DNA of 64,000 nucleotides from Pedobacter helvus (GTDB lineage Bacteria; Bacteroidota; Bacteroidia; Sphingobacteriales; Sphingobacteriaceae), in NCBI RefSeq assembly GCF_005925325.1, contig NZ_SRMP01000003.1:315210-379209 (forward strand), given 5' to 3'. The translations under genes were made by a program, and so were the position numbers. Each line of letters begins with the position of its first letter. Positions within the stretch are counted from its first letter, which is position 1. The notes beneath the pieces were generated by a model. The model ran no database searches, was not told the DNA's origin, and worked only from the letters and a program-made list of their open reading frames with translations. Of this stretch, positions 50,606 through 58,777 are shown in pieces.

Positions 50606-51772
50606 TTATTTGCTCACGTTATCAATAGCCCACGCTAAGGTAAATCTTAGCGTATTTGCCAAAGGACTATTTTGAGCATTAGCTATCAGATAAGAAAAAT
50701 CGAGATTAAACACATTGTATTTCAATCCGCCACCTACTGTGAGATATCTTCTATCTCCTTTTTGAGGATTCTCATAGAAATAACCCGCTCTTACAGCGAA
50801 CTGCTGGTTATAGGTGTATTCGATACCTGTAGAAATTCCAATTTCTTTAAGTTCTTCCTTAAAACCACCTGGTGCATCGGCAAAAGAACCTAAGATACCA
50901 GAAGGCACCGAGCGATATGGATCCTTTCCTGAAATGATTTCGCCGTTAACGTCTCTAATAGGATCTGTTGGCACCATTAGCTTATTGAAATCAAGCGCAA
51001 AAGTAAATCGGTTATAATCATCGATGATAAAAGTAGATGCACCGCCTAACTTCATATTCGCTGGCAAAAATCTCCTATTTTGTGTTTCCGCATAGCTCAT
51101 TTTTGTTCCAATATTGGATAAGTTTAAACCAGCAGATAGAATCGCATCCTTACCGAAAAGAACTGTTGGCTTCTTAAAAAATGCAGAAACATCAACTGCT
51201 ACTGCAACTCCAGCTTTTTGCTGACTACCTCCTATTTGTGCTGACGTGAGGTTTGAACGGATAAAACGAGCCGATGTGCCTAAAGAGAAATTTTCACCAA
51301 ATTTACGAGAATAAGTAGCATCAAAAGCTAGCTCATTAGGGTTAAAAGTACCTTCGCTACCACCGTTATCATTTGTCAATGAAATATCTCCCAAAGAAAA
51401 ATATCTTAACGAAGCGCCAATTACGGTTCTATTATCTAATTGATAAAAACCACTCAAATAAGCCAAGTTAATATCAGGAACTAAATTTTTAAGCCAAGGG
51501 CTGTATGATAAACTTACTCCATAAGGCCTTTCTAAAAAAGCTAATTTAGCCGGATTGATGCTCATTGCATTACCGTCAGGCAATACCGCTACACCAGCCT
51601 CGCCCATGGCGCCGGCCCTAGCATCTGGAGTAATTAGCAAGAAAGGAACGTCTGGATATACGCCATTTGTTTGAGATGTGCTACTGCCAGTGGTACTTTG
51701 AGCTAAAGCATTTTTACTAACAAACAAGAATAAAAGCAATAACGCCCTTCCCAAGTAGTTTAATTTCATCAT
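50606..51772 (-). CDS. porV: Type IX secretion outer-membrane protein PorV (LptO)
   Basis: A 388-residue outer-membrane beta-barrel of the FadL-like group. The signal peptide (MMKLNYLGRALLLLFLFVSKNALA) is followed by GVYPDVPFLLITPDARAGAMGEAGVAV, the PorV N-terminal block. Barrel strands continue to LRFTLAWAIDNVSK. PorV shuttles secreted cargo from the translocon to the attachment complex in T9SS. It is divergent from gldJ, and no porU lies beside it. Met1 or Met2 may be the start. Confidence 0.9.
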   Translation of the reverse strand: MMKLNYLGRALLLLFLFVSKNALAQSTTGSSTSQTNGVYPDVPFLLITPDARAGAMGEAGVAVLPDGNAMSINPAKLAFLERPYGVSLSYSPWLKNLVPDINLAYLSGFYQLDNRTVIGASLRYFSLGDISLTNDNGGSEGTFNPNELAFDATYSRKFGENFSLGTSARFIRSNLTSAQIGGSQQKAGVAVAVDVSAFFKKPTVLFGKDAILSAGLNLSNIGTKMSYAETQNRRFLPANMKLGGASTFIIDDYNRFTFALDFNKLMVPTDPIRDVNGEIISGKDPYRSVPSGILGSFADAPGGFKEELKEIGISTGIEYTYNQQFAVRAGYFYENPQKGDRRYLTVGGGLKYNVFNLDFSYLIANAQNSPLANTLRFTLAWAIDNVSK

Positions 51773-52211
51773 AAAATAGTTAATCTGCGCAATTTAGTAT
51801 AGAGTTCGTTAATATCAAAGCGTATCTTCGAGCTAATTTAATTCTCTGTGCATAACGATAATATGAGTGTTATATTGCCCACTAAAAATCAAGCATAACA
51901 CCCACCTATCTTTCACGGTGAATATACCGCCTCTATTTCATCAAACCACATTAATAAACAAACCTCTCCTTCCCTTAATCTAAAGTTTTATCGCAAAATC
52001 GGGAAATTATTCCCCACTGTAATATTTTAAAAAGATATCAACAATATAATGAAAACTCTTTCGTCTACTTGCTTAAAAAGAGAAAGTTCCATATTAAAAT
52101 CTACGCTTTTTAAAATTGATTTTTATAACGATTTTCGCCAAATGAAAAAGATTTTTAGTTCTCAATCTTTTTTTTGTGTAGTTTTAACAACTAAAGTGCA
52201 ATTTGCAATAT
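51773..52211. other. Long divergent spacer between porV and gldJ
   Basis: A 439-bp stretch, the largest gene-free region here. It is AT-rich with no strong hairpin. It holds promoters for both genes by position, but no convincing TAnnTTTG box could be assigned. A 56-codon frame (52049-52219) overlaps the gldJ start but has no homology-like features. Confidence 0.5.
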
Positions 52212-53783
52212 ATGAATAAAATTTACTTATACGCGGTAGTATCATTATTTGGTGTTGGAGCATTAAGTTCTTGCAGTTCTAAAAAAGGAAGTGCTATTTC
52301 TGAAAAAACTGGCTACGCATACAACAAGCGAGAAAATGGCGGTTTTGAAGTAAAAAAAGGCTACAAAAGAGGGCCTGGACCGGGCTTAATAGAAATAGAG
52401 GGCGGTGAGTTTATTATGGGGGGCAGTGCGGTAGATATACCTGGGCAAGACATGAGTGCCTACAACTATAAAAGACAGGTTACCGTAAGTTCTTTTTACA
52501 TGGATGAGACTGAGGTTTCCAATACAAACTGGTTAGAATACTTGCACTGGATTAGAACCACCTTTAGAGGCAAGCCTGAACTAGCCGAATATTATTACTC
52601 TGCATTGCCAGATACTTTAGTTTGGAGAAGACCTTTATCCTATAACGAACCCTATGTAAACAATTATTTAAGACACCCTGCCTATGGAGATTATCCGGTA
52701 GTAGGTGTGAGTTGGCAGCAAGCTACAGACTATTGCGTATGGCGTACCGACAGGGTAAACGAATATATTTTAAGAGAAAAAGGCTTTATGACGAGCTTTA
52801 AAGACTTGGATCGTCCTAATGCAAATGCTTCTGCAAGTCGAAGATCAGATACGGTATTTAATACGGAAACTTATTTAAATGGTCAAATCAAAGATTTGGG
52901 ACGTCGTGCCCCTATAGACCTAAGTGCCGAATCTGTAGCAGGAACGAATAATCGAACAAGAGAGAAAAGAAATATACGTTTAGAAGACGGCGAAATTTTC
53001 CAACCTTACCGTTTGCCAACAGAAGCTGAATGGGAATATGCTGCTTTAGGTTTAATTGGAAATACGCAATATGCTAACGTTAACGAGAAAAAAGTTTATC
53101 CTTGGAATGGCTTAGGCATTACCTCACCTAAAAAAGCTACCAGAGGTATGATTTTAGCCAACTTTAAACGTGGAAAAGGAGATTACATGGGTGTTGGTGG
53201 TTCACTAAATGATAAAGGAAGTATCACACAATCTGTTTACAGCTATACACCTAACGATTTTGGCCTGTACAATATGGCAGGCAATGTTAGCGAGTGGGTA
53301 AATGACGTTTATCGTCCTAACACATTTGAAGCTACCGAAGGCTTAAATCCTTTTAGAGGTAATGAGTATGCGGATAAAGTTAGAGACCCACAAACAAGTG
53401 TGATCAAGGTTGATGGTAAAGGCCGTCCGGTGATGAAACCTGCTGGAACTGGGGTTAAGCAAACTTGGGCGCAATTACAAGCTAATTATGTAGACTCTAC
53501 TTACAAAGCAGACCAACGTGGTTATAAAGATGAGCAGAGAAATCTGCCTGATGGAGAAGTCATTACCCTTTACAACGATAAATCACGTGTTTATAAAGGT
53601 GGTTCATGGAACGACCAGGCGATGTGGTTAAACCCAGCGGCTAGAAGATTCTTACAAGAAGATGAATCAACTGCTGACATCGGTTTCCGCTCGGCAATGA
53701 CAATGCTTGGCGCTTCGGAAGTTAAATCTGCAGGCAAGCCTCAGTTTAAAAGCAAACCGAGCAAACCATTCAAAGTAAAATAA
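52212..53783 (+). CDS. gldJ: Gliding motility lipoprotein GldJ
   Basis: A 523-residue lipoprotein (start ATG 52212; a TTG at 52203 would add three residues before the signal). The lipobox is ALSSCSS (Cys at about residue 21). The body is a formylglycine-generating enzyme (FGE/SUMF1)-like fold: GPGLIEIEGGEFIMGG, YMDETEVSNTNWLEYLHWI, ALPDTLVWRRPLSYNEP, HPAYGDYPVVGVSWQQATDY, LPTEAEWEYAALG, and GLYNMAGNVSEWVND. GldJ is needed for gliding and T9SS function and localises helically in Flavobacterium. A strong terminator follows. Confidence 0.9.
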   Translation: MNKIYLYAVVSLFGVGALSSCSSKKGSAISEKTGYAYNKRENGGFEVKKGYKRGPGPGLIEIEGGEFIMGGSAVDIPGQDMSAYNYKRQVTVSSFYMDETEVSNTNWLEYLHWIRTTFRGKPELAEYYYSALPDTLVWRRPLSYNEPYVNNYLRHPAYGDYPVVGVSWQQATDYCVWRTDRVNEYILREKGFMTSFKDLDRPNANASASRRSDTVFNTETYLNGQIKDLGRRAPIDLSAESVAGTNNRTREKRNIRLEDGEIFQPYRLPTEAEWEYAALGLIGNTQYANVNEKKVYPWNGLGITSPKKATRGMILANFKRGKGDYMGVGGSLNDKGSITQSVYSYTPNDFGLYNMAGNVSEWVNDVYRPNTFEATEGLNPFRGNEYADKVRDPQTSVIKVDGKGRPVMKPAGTGVKQTWAQLQANYVDSTYKADQRGYKDEQRNLPDGEVITLYNDKSRVYKGGSWNDQAMWLNPAARRFLQEDESTADIGFRSAMTMLGASEVKSAGKPQFKSKPSKPFKVK

Positions 53784-53800
53784 GATTAGTTCATCATAAA

Positions 53801-53837
53801 AGAAAGGGCTTTACAGTTTGTAAAGCCCTTTCTTTTA
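53801..53837 (+). terminator. Strong intrinsic terminator after gldJ
   Basis: A perfect 15-bp stem AGAAAGGGCTTTACA / TGTAAAGCCCTTTCT with a 3-nt GTT loop, followed by TTTATC, 17 bp after the stop codon. Confidence 0.85.
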
Positions 53838-53929
53838 TCACAAATTCTTTTTTAACTTGAGTTTGAATAAGCATTACCCTTTAAATTTATCCTGTTTGCA
53901 TTTGAGGATATTTCCTCCGCACACCACCG

Positions 53930-53990
53930 CCGGGCTCCTACTTTCTGACCGCAAAAAGTAGCAAAAAACTCTCGGTTGCCTATTCTTCTT
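53930..53990. repeat. CTACTTT...AAAGTAG palindromic repeat-like element
   Basis: CTACTTT (53938-53944) faces AAAGTAG (53955-53961) around CTGACCGCAA, with nearby CCGCCGGGCTC and AGCAAAAAACTC. It lies in the 319-bp spacer between gldJ and the biotin-carrier gene (53784-54102). Otherwise that spacer shows no gene. The remainder is AT-rich with no clear structure. Confidence 0.4.
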
Positions 53991-54102
53991 TCAATGGAAA
54001 TACTTTGGCTTATCGGTGCAGCCCGAAAACTAGCTGAATAGAGGCTTGAGAGGCTATCGCTAGTTAACTGACTATCTCTCCCTTACCTCGAACTCAAGTT
54101 AT

Positions 54103-54603
54103 TTATCCAAATTGGATCAACACGGTATTCTTCTCAATTTTATCACCTTGATTTACTTCTATTTTCTTAACCACTGCATTTGCAGGAGATTTGATAATAT
54201 TTTCCATCTTCATTGCTTCCAATACTACTAAACTATCGCCTTTTTTAACTTCATCACCTTCTTTCACCAGTACATTTAAAACCAAACCAGGCATAGGCGC
54301 TTTGATCTGAGCAATCTTGTTCGAATTTAGATTATCTAAGCCCAATTGTTTTAGCAACAAATCCAACTCGGTAGTCACCTGAACTTGGTATTCACTGCCA
54401 TTTACCTTAATCGTTGCCAGCTTTTCATTTTTGTCGACCTCCACCACTTCTACACTATAAGACTTATGATCATGTAGGATATGACTAGATTTGCCGCTCA
54501 GTGTCAAAATATCTAAATCAACATTTTGATTATTTACTTGCAAAACTTCATTTACTACGTCGATATCAAACTGATATTGATTGTTTACAGTTACCTTGTT
54601 CAT
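54103..54603 (-). CDS. Biotin/lipoyl-attachment (biotin carboxyl carrier) protein
   Basis: A 166-residue protein. The C-terminal 70 residues form a biotinyl domain: IKAPMPGLVLNVLVKEGDEVKKGD, then VVLEAMKMENII with the biotinylated Lys of the EAMKMEN motif at about residue 132, and AVVKKIEVNQGDKIEKN. The N-terminal part is a BT-like domain with QYQFDIDVVNEVLQV. Likely the carrier of a biotin-dependent carboxylase, such as a propionyl- or methylmalonyl-type enzyme. No carboxylase subunit is nearby. It follows DUF4159 by 3 bp, so the two may be co-transcribed. Confidence 0.88.
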   Translation of the reverse strand: MNKVTVNNQYQFDIDVVNEVLQVNNQNVDLDILTLSGKSSHILHDHKSYSVEVVEVDKNEKLATIKVNGSEYQVQVTTELDLLLKQLGLDNLNSNKIAQIKAPMPGLVLNVLVKEGDEVKKGDSLVVLEAMKMENIIKSPANAVVKKIEVNQGDKIEKNTVLIQFG

Positions 54604-54606
54604 AGC

Positions 54607-55305
54607 TTAATTGGTTAAAGCATATTGAATTAAATTTGCGCCCATTTTTAGCGCATTATTTCTACTTTCTTGTGTATCCGAAGGGTAAGTTCCATAATCT
54701 TCCCAACCATTGCCCAAATCGCACTCATACGAATAATAACAAACCACACGCCCTTTATAAATTAAGGCAAAACCTTGGGGGCGTTTATTATCATGCTCAT
54801 GTATTTTAGGCAAGCCATTAGCAAACTTAAACTTCTGATTATAGATTTTATGATTTGCGGGAAGCTCCACAAAGTCAAGTTCAGGAAATACCTTTTTCAT
54901 TTGAGGACGAATAAACTTATCTAAGCCATAATTATCATCGATATGGAGAAAGCCTCCACCGATCAAATATTTTCTAAGATTGGCCACCTCTTGTGCATTA
55001 AATGTTACGTTTCCGTGCCCGGTCATGTACACAAAAGGATAGTTGTAAAGTTCAGCGCTTCCAACTTCAACAATCCCTTCATCAGCAGCAAAATTAGTAG
55101 AGATGTTTTTATTGCAGAAGGCTACAAGGTTAGGCAAGGCGGTTCTATTTGCATACCAATCGCCACCACCAGCGTATTTGAGCTTGCCTATTTTGTAAGT
55201 TGGAACAGAGATAAAAGCTAAAAGCTGAAAGATAAAAGCTAAAAGCAGCACTGTCCTTAATATCTTAGCTACTGAAAACTGACTACTGAAAACTGACCAC
55301 TTCAT
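54607..55305 (-). CDS. DUF4159 domain protein with a repeat-encoded signal peptide
   Basis: A 232-residue exported protein. The first 33 residues (MKWSVFSSQFSVAKILRTVL, then LLAFIFQLLAFIS) form a signal peptide that is encoded by two word-repeat tracts (ACTGAAAACTGAC and AAAGCTAAAAG units at 55210-55297). The mature part is the DUF4159 glutamine-amidotransferase-like fold: VPTYKIGKLKYAGGGDWYAN, MTGHGNVTFNAQEVANLRKYL and GGFLHIDDNYGLDKFIRPQMKK. Function unknown. Its start overlaps the rsmE stop by 1 bp, so both belong to one operon. Confidence 0.85.
   Translation of the reverse strand: MKWSVFSSQFSVAKILRTVLLLAFIFQLLAFISVPTYKIGKLKYAGGGDWYANRTALPNLVAFCNKNISTNFAADEGIVEVGSAELYNYPFVYMTGHGNVTFNAQEVANLRKYLIGGGFLHIDDNYGLDKFIRPQMKKVFPELDFVELPANHKIYNQKFKFANGLPKIHEHDNKRPQGFALIYKGRVVCYYSYECDLGNGWEDYGTYPSDTQESRNNALKMGANLIQYALTN
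55210..55297. repeat. Two word-repeat tracts that encode a signal peptide
   Basis: GATAAAAGCTAAAAGCTGAA then AGATAAAAGCTAAAAGC (55210-55246), and ACTGAAAACTGACT then ACTGAAAACTGAC (55271-55297), are the coding DNA for most of the DUF4159 N-terminus on the minus strand. These words resemble intergenic tracts found elsewhere in the window and the CTGACAACT repeat in hisS. Confidence 0.6.
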
Positions 55306-56012
55306 TAATCCCTATTTAAGTAATTGACTTCAAAGCAAGCCGCCAAACCAGCAGTTTCTGTACGTAGGCGGGTGTTGCCTAAAGTTACTGGTTTATATCC
55401 GTTTTGCAAAGCTAGTTCAATCTCTTTTGGGGTAAAATCGCCTTCGGGACCAATGAGAATAAGATATTTTTGATGAGGTTTGATGATTTCCGATATGGCT
55501 TTTCTATCATCTTCATCGATGCAATGTGCGATGAGCTTATCATCAGCCTCGTTTTGCTTAATGAAGTCTTTAAAAGAGATAGCGTTATTTATTTTAGGAT
55601 GATAGGCTGTTAACGACTGCTTAACCGCAGAGGTAATTACCTTTTCTAAACGATCTTCTTTTACGATTTTTCGCTCAGAGCGATCGCAAATTATAGGTGT
55701 CACTTCGTCAACCCCAATCTCGGTAGCTTTCTCTAAGAACCACTCTAACCTATCATTATTTTTTGTTGGTGCAATTGCGATGTGTAAATGATGGTTCCGT
55801 TTACCAAATTCGCTTTGCTTATCTAAAACAGTTAAGCGAACGGCTTTCTTAGTAACCTCTGAAATTTCAGCAGTGTACAGACCACCTACGCCATCAATTA
55901 AATGAACCTGATCTCCTTGCTTTAGGCGCAATACTTTATTACAATGATTACTTTCCTCTTCACTTAAGGTATAAGTACTACCGTTAATATCTGGAGTGTA
56001 GAATAACTGCAT
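55305..56012 (-). CDS. rsmE: 16S rRNA (uracil1498-N3)-methyltransferase
   Basis: A 235-residue SPOUT-class methyltransferase. The N-terminal PUA-like part (SNHCNKVLRLKQGDQVHLIDG) is followed by the family blocks ERKIVKEDRLEKVITSAVKQS, YLILIGPEGDFTPKEIELAL (SAM-binding) and VTLGNTRLRTETAGLAA (the deep knot). It methylates U1498 in helix 44 of 16S rRNA. The gene starts after a word-repeat tract and overlaps the DUF4159 gene by 1 bp. Confidence 0.93.
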   Translation of the reverse strand: MQLFYTPDINGSTYTLSEEESNHCNKVLRLKQGDQVHLIDGVGGLYTAEISEVTKKAVRLTVLDKQSEFGKRNHHLHIAIAPTKNNDRLEWFLEKATEIGVDEVTPIICDRSERKIVKEDRLEKVITSAVKQSLTAYHPKINNAISFKDFIKQNEADDKLIAHCIDEDDRKAISEIIKPHQKYLILIGPEGDFTPKEIELALQNGYKPVTLGNTRLRTETAGLAACFEVNYLNRD

Positions 56013-56015
56013 TTC

Positions 56016-56100
56016 GATTTAGTTGAAAGTCGAATGTTAAAAGTTTAAAGTTAAGAGCACAATTACAGTTAACCAAATTATCAACTAACCAGTTAACCAC
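56016..56100 (-). repeat. Word-repeat tract upstream of rsmE
   Basis: The spacer repeats GTTGAAAGTCGAATGTTAAA, then AGTTTAAAGTTAAG and GTTAACCAAATTATCAACTA, then ACCAGTTAACCAC. AGTTAACCA appears twice. No coding potential. Confidence 0.45.
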
Positions 56101-57515
56101 TAATGCAAGTCTACCATATCGCTCTTGTTGATGACGATCTCAAGCTTCACAGTTTCTATATTTTGCTCTGTCTTTTTAAGAATAGTGAACAAATAGCCAT
56201 AGCATTCTTCGCTTTCTCCTACTTCAGGAATTTTCCCGAACGCATGGGAAACTAAACCGCCAACAGTGTCAAAATCTTCATCTTCTGGTAAATCATGAGG
56301 CAAATGCTCATTCACATCGTAAACCGTTGCATAAGCATTCACGATAAATTCAGTATCGGTCACCTTCTCTACAATAGGCTTCTCCTCATCGTATTCATCT
56401 TGGATTTCGCCAACAATCTCTTCTACGATATCTTCTAAAGTAACCATACCAGCTGTACCTCCAAACTCATCCAACACAATAGCTATTTGGATACGCTTTT
56501 GTTGTAATTCGCTTAGTAGATCGTTGATTTTTTTAGTCTCAGGAACGAAATAAGGTTTTCTAATGATATCAGATAACGACCATTCTTTCTGGCTAGCCAA
56601 TAAAGGCAATACATCCTTTGCGTGAATGATACCGATGATTTTATCAATGATTTCATCGTAAACAGGCATACGAGAATAACCTTCAGAGATGATTTTTTCA
56701 ACAACATCATCTTTCGAAGTATTCAACTCAATACCTGAGATTTTGGTACGAGGAACCATGATATTTTTAACCACACGTTCGTTAAAATCGAATACGTTTT
56801 TAATCAACTCGTGTTCGTTATCTTCCAACGCTCCACTTTCCTTACCTTGGTCTAACAAGTATTGTAACTCCTCGTTACTGTGTATCGATTCGTGACCTGC
56901 ACTTGTATCAATACCGAATGGTCTCAAAATAACCATGGCTAAGCCATTTAACAACCAAATTGCCGGTCTAAACAAGATATAGAAACCTTGTAAAGGGAAA
57001 GACACAAACAAAGTAGTAGCCACTGGACGTTGGATAGCCAATGATTTTGGCGCTAACTCACCAAACACGATGTGCATAATGGTGATGATAGAAAATGCTA
57101 AAATGGTAGAAATGGTAGTAATCAATGCCTCCGCAACCCCAAAATTAGCTAATGAATCATGAATGATTTCGTGCATTACTTTTTCTCCGACCACACCCAA
57201 TCCAAGTGAGGCCAAAGTAATACCCAATTGTGTAGCTGCTAAATATCCGTCTAAGTGGTGAAGGATATTCTTAGCCATTTTTCCTACTCTGCTGCCAGAT
57301 TTAGCTTTAATTTCAATTTGCGACGCCCGAACCTTCACAATTGCAAATTCGGCCGCCACAAAAAATCCGTTTAAAAACACTAAAAATAATGCAAATATTA
57401 GGCGCCACCCTATAGATCCACTTGCGGTTTCGGGCGTAGCTACTACTGCTAAAACCGGACTTGGAAGATATGCACTAACAAATGCAATTATTGGCGTACA
57501 GACGGAGTAAATCAT
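56100..57515 (-). CDS. CNNM/CBS-pair membrane protein (hemolysin C-like, CorC family)
   Basis: A 471-residue protein. A DUF21/CNNM domain with four helices covers about residues 30-220 (LFLVFLNGFFVAAEFAIVKV and GLGVVGEKVMHEI). The CBS pair is at about 245-370 (IMVPRTKISGIELNTSK; IGIIHAKDVLPLL; QIAIVLDEFGGTAGMVTLED). The C-terminal CorC/HlyC transporter-associated domain runs to residue 471. Such proteins are linked to magnesium efflux or sodium-magnesium exchange. The N-terminal lead-in (MIYSVCTPIIAFVSAYLP) may be a cleaved or retained helix. Confidence 0.9.
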   Translation of the reverse strand: MIYSVCTPIIAFVSAYLPSPVLAVVATPETASGSIGWRLIFALFLVFLNGFFVAAEFAIVKVRASQIEIKAKSGSRVGKMAKNILHHLDGYLAATQLGITLASLGLGVVGEKVMHEIIHDSLANFGVAEALITTISTILAFSIITIMHIVFGELAPKSLAIQRPVATTLFVSFPLQGFYILFRPAIWLLNGLAMVILRPFGIDTSAGHESIHSNEELQYLLDQGKESGALEDNEHELIKNVFDFNERVVKNIMVPRTKISGIELNTSKDDVVEKIISEGYSRMPVYDEIIDKIIGIIHAKDVLPLLASQKEWSLSDIIRKPYFVPETKKINDLLSELQQKRIQIAIVLDEFGGTAGMVTLEDIVEEIVGEIQDEYDEEKPIVEKVTDTEFIVNAYATVYDVNEHLPHDLPEDEDFDTVGGLVSHAFGKIPEVGESEECYGYLFTILKKTEQNIETVKLEIVINKSDMVDLH

Positions 57516-57521
57516 TAAGGA

Positions 57522-58064
57522 TTATCTAAATGTTGTATTATAGAGCTCAATGCTTTCATTGATCACTTTGTGAGCATATCTTACGCCCAAAAGGTGTTCA
57601 ATAGTTACTTGCTTGTTCTCTAATGCTTTATAATCTTGAAAGAATTTTACGATCTCTTTCATGGTGTGTGGAGGTAGCTCACCTAAATCGTTGATGTGGT
57701 TTACAGACGGGTCATTTTTTGCTACTGCAATAATTTTATCATCCTGCTCACCATTGTCAATCATATGCATTACGCCAACAACTTTAGCTTCAATAATAGT
57801 CATTGGGTAAACATCTACAGAACATAATACCAAAATATCCAATGGATCTTTATCATCGCAATAAGTTTGCGGAATAAAGCCATAGTTTGCTGGATACATT
57901 ACTGATGAGAATAATACTCTATCTAACTTGATTAAGCTAGAATCTTTATCTATTTCGTATTTAGCTTTTGATCCTTTTGGGATTTCGATAATTGCATTTA
58001 CTGTTTCTGGCAAGTTATCGCCAGGAGATACGCTGTGCCACGGATGGGTTTCGTCTTTAATCAT
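57522..58064 (-). CDS. ppa: Inorganic pyrophosphatase (family I)
   Basis: A 180-residue soluble enzyme that hydrolyses pyrophosphate to phosphate. Motifs: EIPKGSKAKYEIDK (about residues 28-41), VMYPANYGFIPQTYCDDKDPLDILV (metal and substrate site, about 56-80) and AKVVGVMHMIDNGEQDDKIIAVA (about 93-115). The N-terminus overlaps the DedA gene by 8 bp, so both are probably one transcription unit, ahead of the CNNM gene 6 bp later. Confidence 0.95.
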   Translation of the reverse strand: MIKDETHPWHSVSPGDNLPETVNAIIEIPKGSKAKYEIDKDSSLIKLDRVLFSSVMYPANYGFIPQTYCDDKDPLDILVLCSVDVYPMTIIEAKVVGVMHMIDNGEQDDKIIAVAKNDPSVNHINDLGELPPHTMKEIVKFFQDYKALENKQVTIEHLLGVRYAHKVINESIELYNTTFR

Positions 58065-58731
58065 TTTTTTCGTTAAACTCTGTGTCTTCTAAATTATTAG
58101 TATTTTTTGATATTTTGTTTTTCACAAAGGTAATCACTAACGGGATTGTTGTTATTGCAATAAATCCGAAAATGATATAACCCAAATATTCTTCAATCTG
58201 TTTTGAGAAACTTTTGCCCAAAAAATAACCTAGCAAAGTTAAGGAACAAATCCATAAAAGTGCACCCGAAACATTATAGAGTACAAATTTCTTGAAATCC
58301 ATTCTGATAATGCCAGCTACAATGGGTGCAAACGTTCTTACTATTGGTACGAACCTGCCCATGATCAACGCAAAAGCACCTTGTTTACGGTAATATTCTT
58401 CTGCTGTTTTAAGGAATTTTTTCTTGAAAAAGAAGGTGTCTTTTCTAGTATGTAATACTGGCCCTGTTTTTCTACCGAACCAATAGCCTGTGAAGTTTCC
58501 CGAAATAGCTGCAACAATTAGCGTGAAAACCAACACATAAATGTTTACGTCCAGTTTTCCCGTTGCTACGAACATCCCAGCTAAAAACAGCAAATAATCT
58601 CCTGGCAAAAAGAAGCCGAAGAATAGACCAGTCTCAGCGAAAATAACGAAAACAACCAAATAGAAACCACCTTCCCTAAGGAGTTTTTCAGGATCAATAA
58701 GATGCTGCAGATGGTTCCAAAATTGCTCCAT
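58057..58731 (-). CDS. DedA family membrane protein
   Basis: A 224-residue inner-membrane protein with the DedA signature FAETGLFFGFFLPGDYLLFLAG (about residues 30-51), FTGYWFGRKTGP and GRFVPIVRTFAPIVAG (about 123-138). Two more helices end in a charged Asn/Asp/Glu-rich tail (KNTNNLEDTEF). DedA proteins act as undecaprenyl-phosphate or lipid flippases and in membrane homeostasis. It overlaps ppa by 8 bp. Confidence 0.92.
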   Translation of the reverse strand: MEQFWNHLQHLIDPEKLLREGGFYLVVFVIFAETGLFFGFFLPGDYLLFLAGMFVATGKLDVNIYVLVFTLIVAAISGNFTGYWFGRKTGPVLHTRKDTFFFKKKFLKTAEEYYRKQGAFALIMGRFVPIVRTFAPIVAGIIRMDFKKFVLYNVSGALLWICSLTLLGYFLGKSFSKQIEEYLGYIIFGFIAITTIPLVITFVKNKISKNTNNLEDTEFNEKND

Positions 58732-58777
58732 AGTTACAATTATTCGTAAAACTACAAATAATATTCTATATCGCTAG

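Noticed and set aside
52049-52219. 56-codon frame ahead of gldJ
   Set aside because: It overlaps the gldJ start in another frame, has no hydrophobic or family-like pattern, and lies in an AT-rich spacer.
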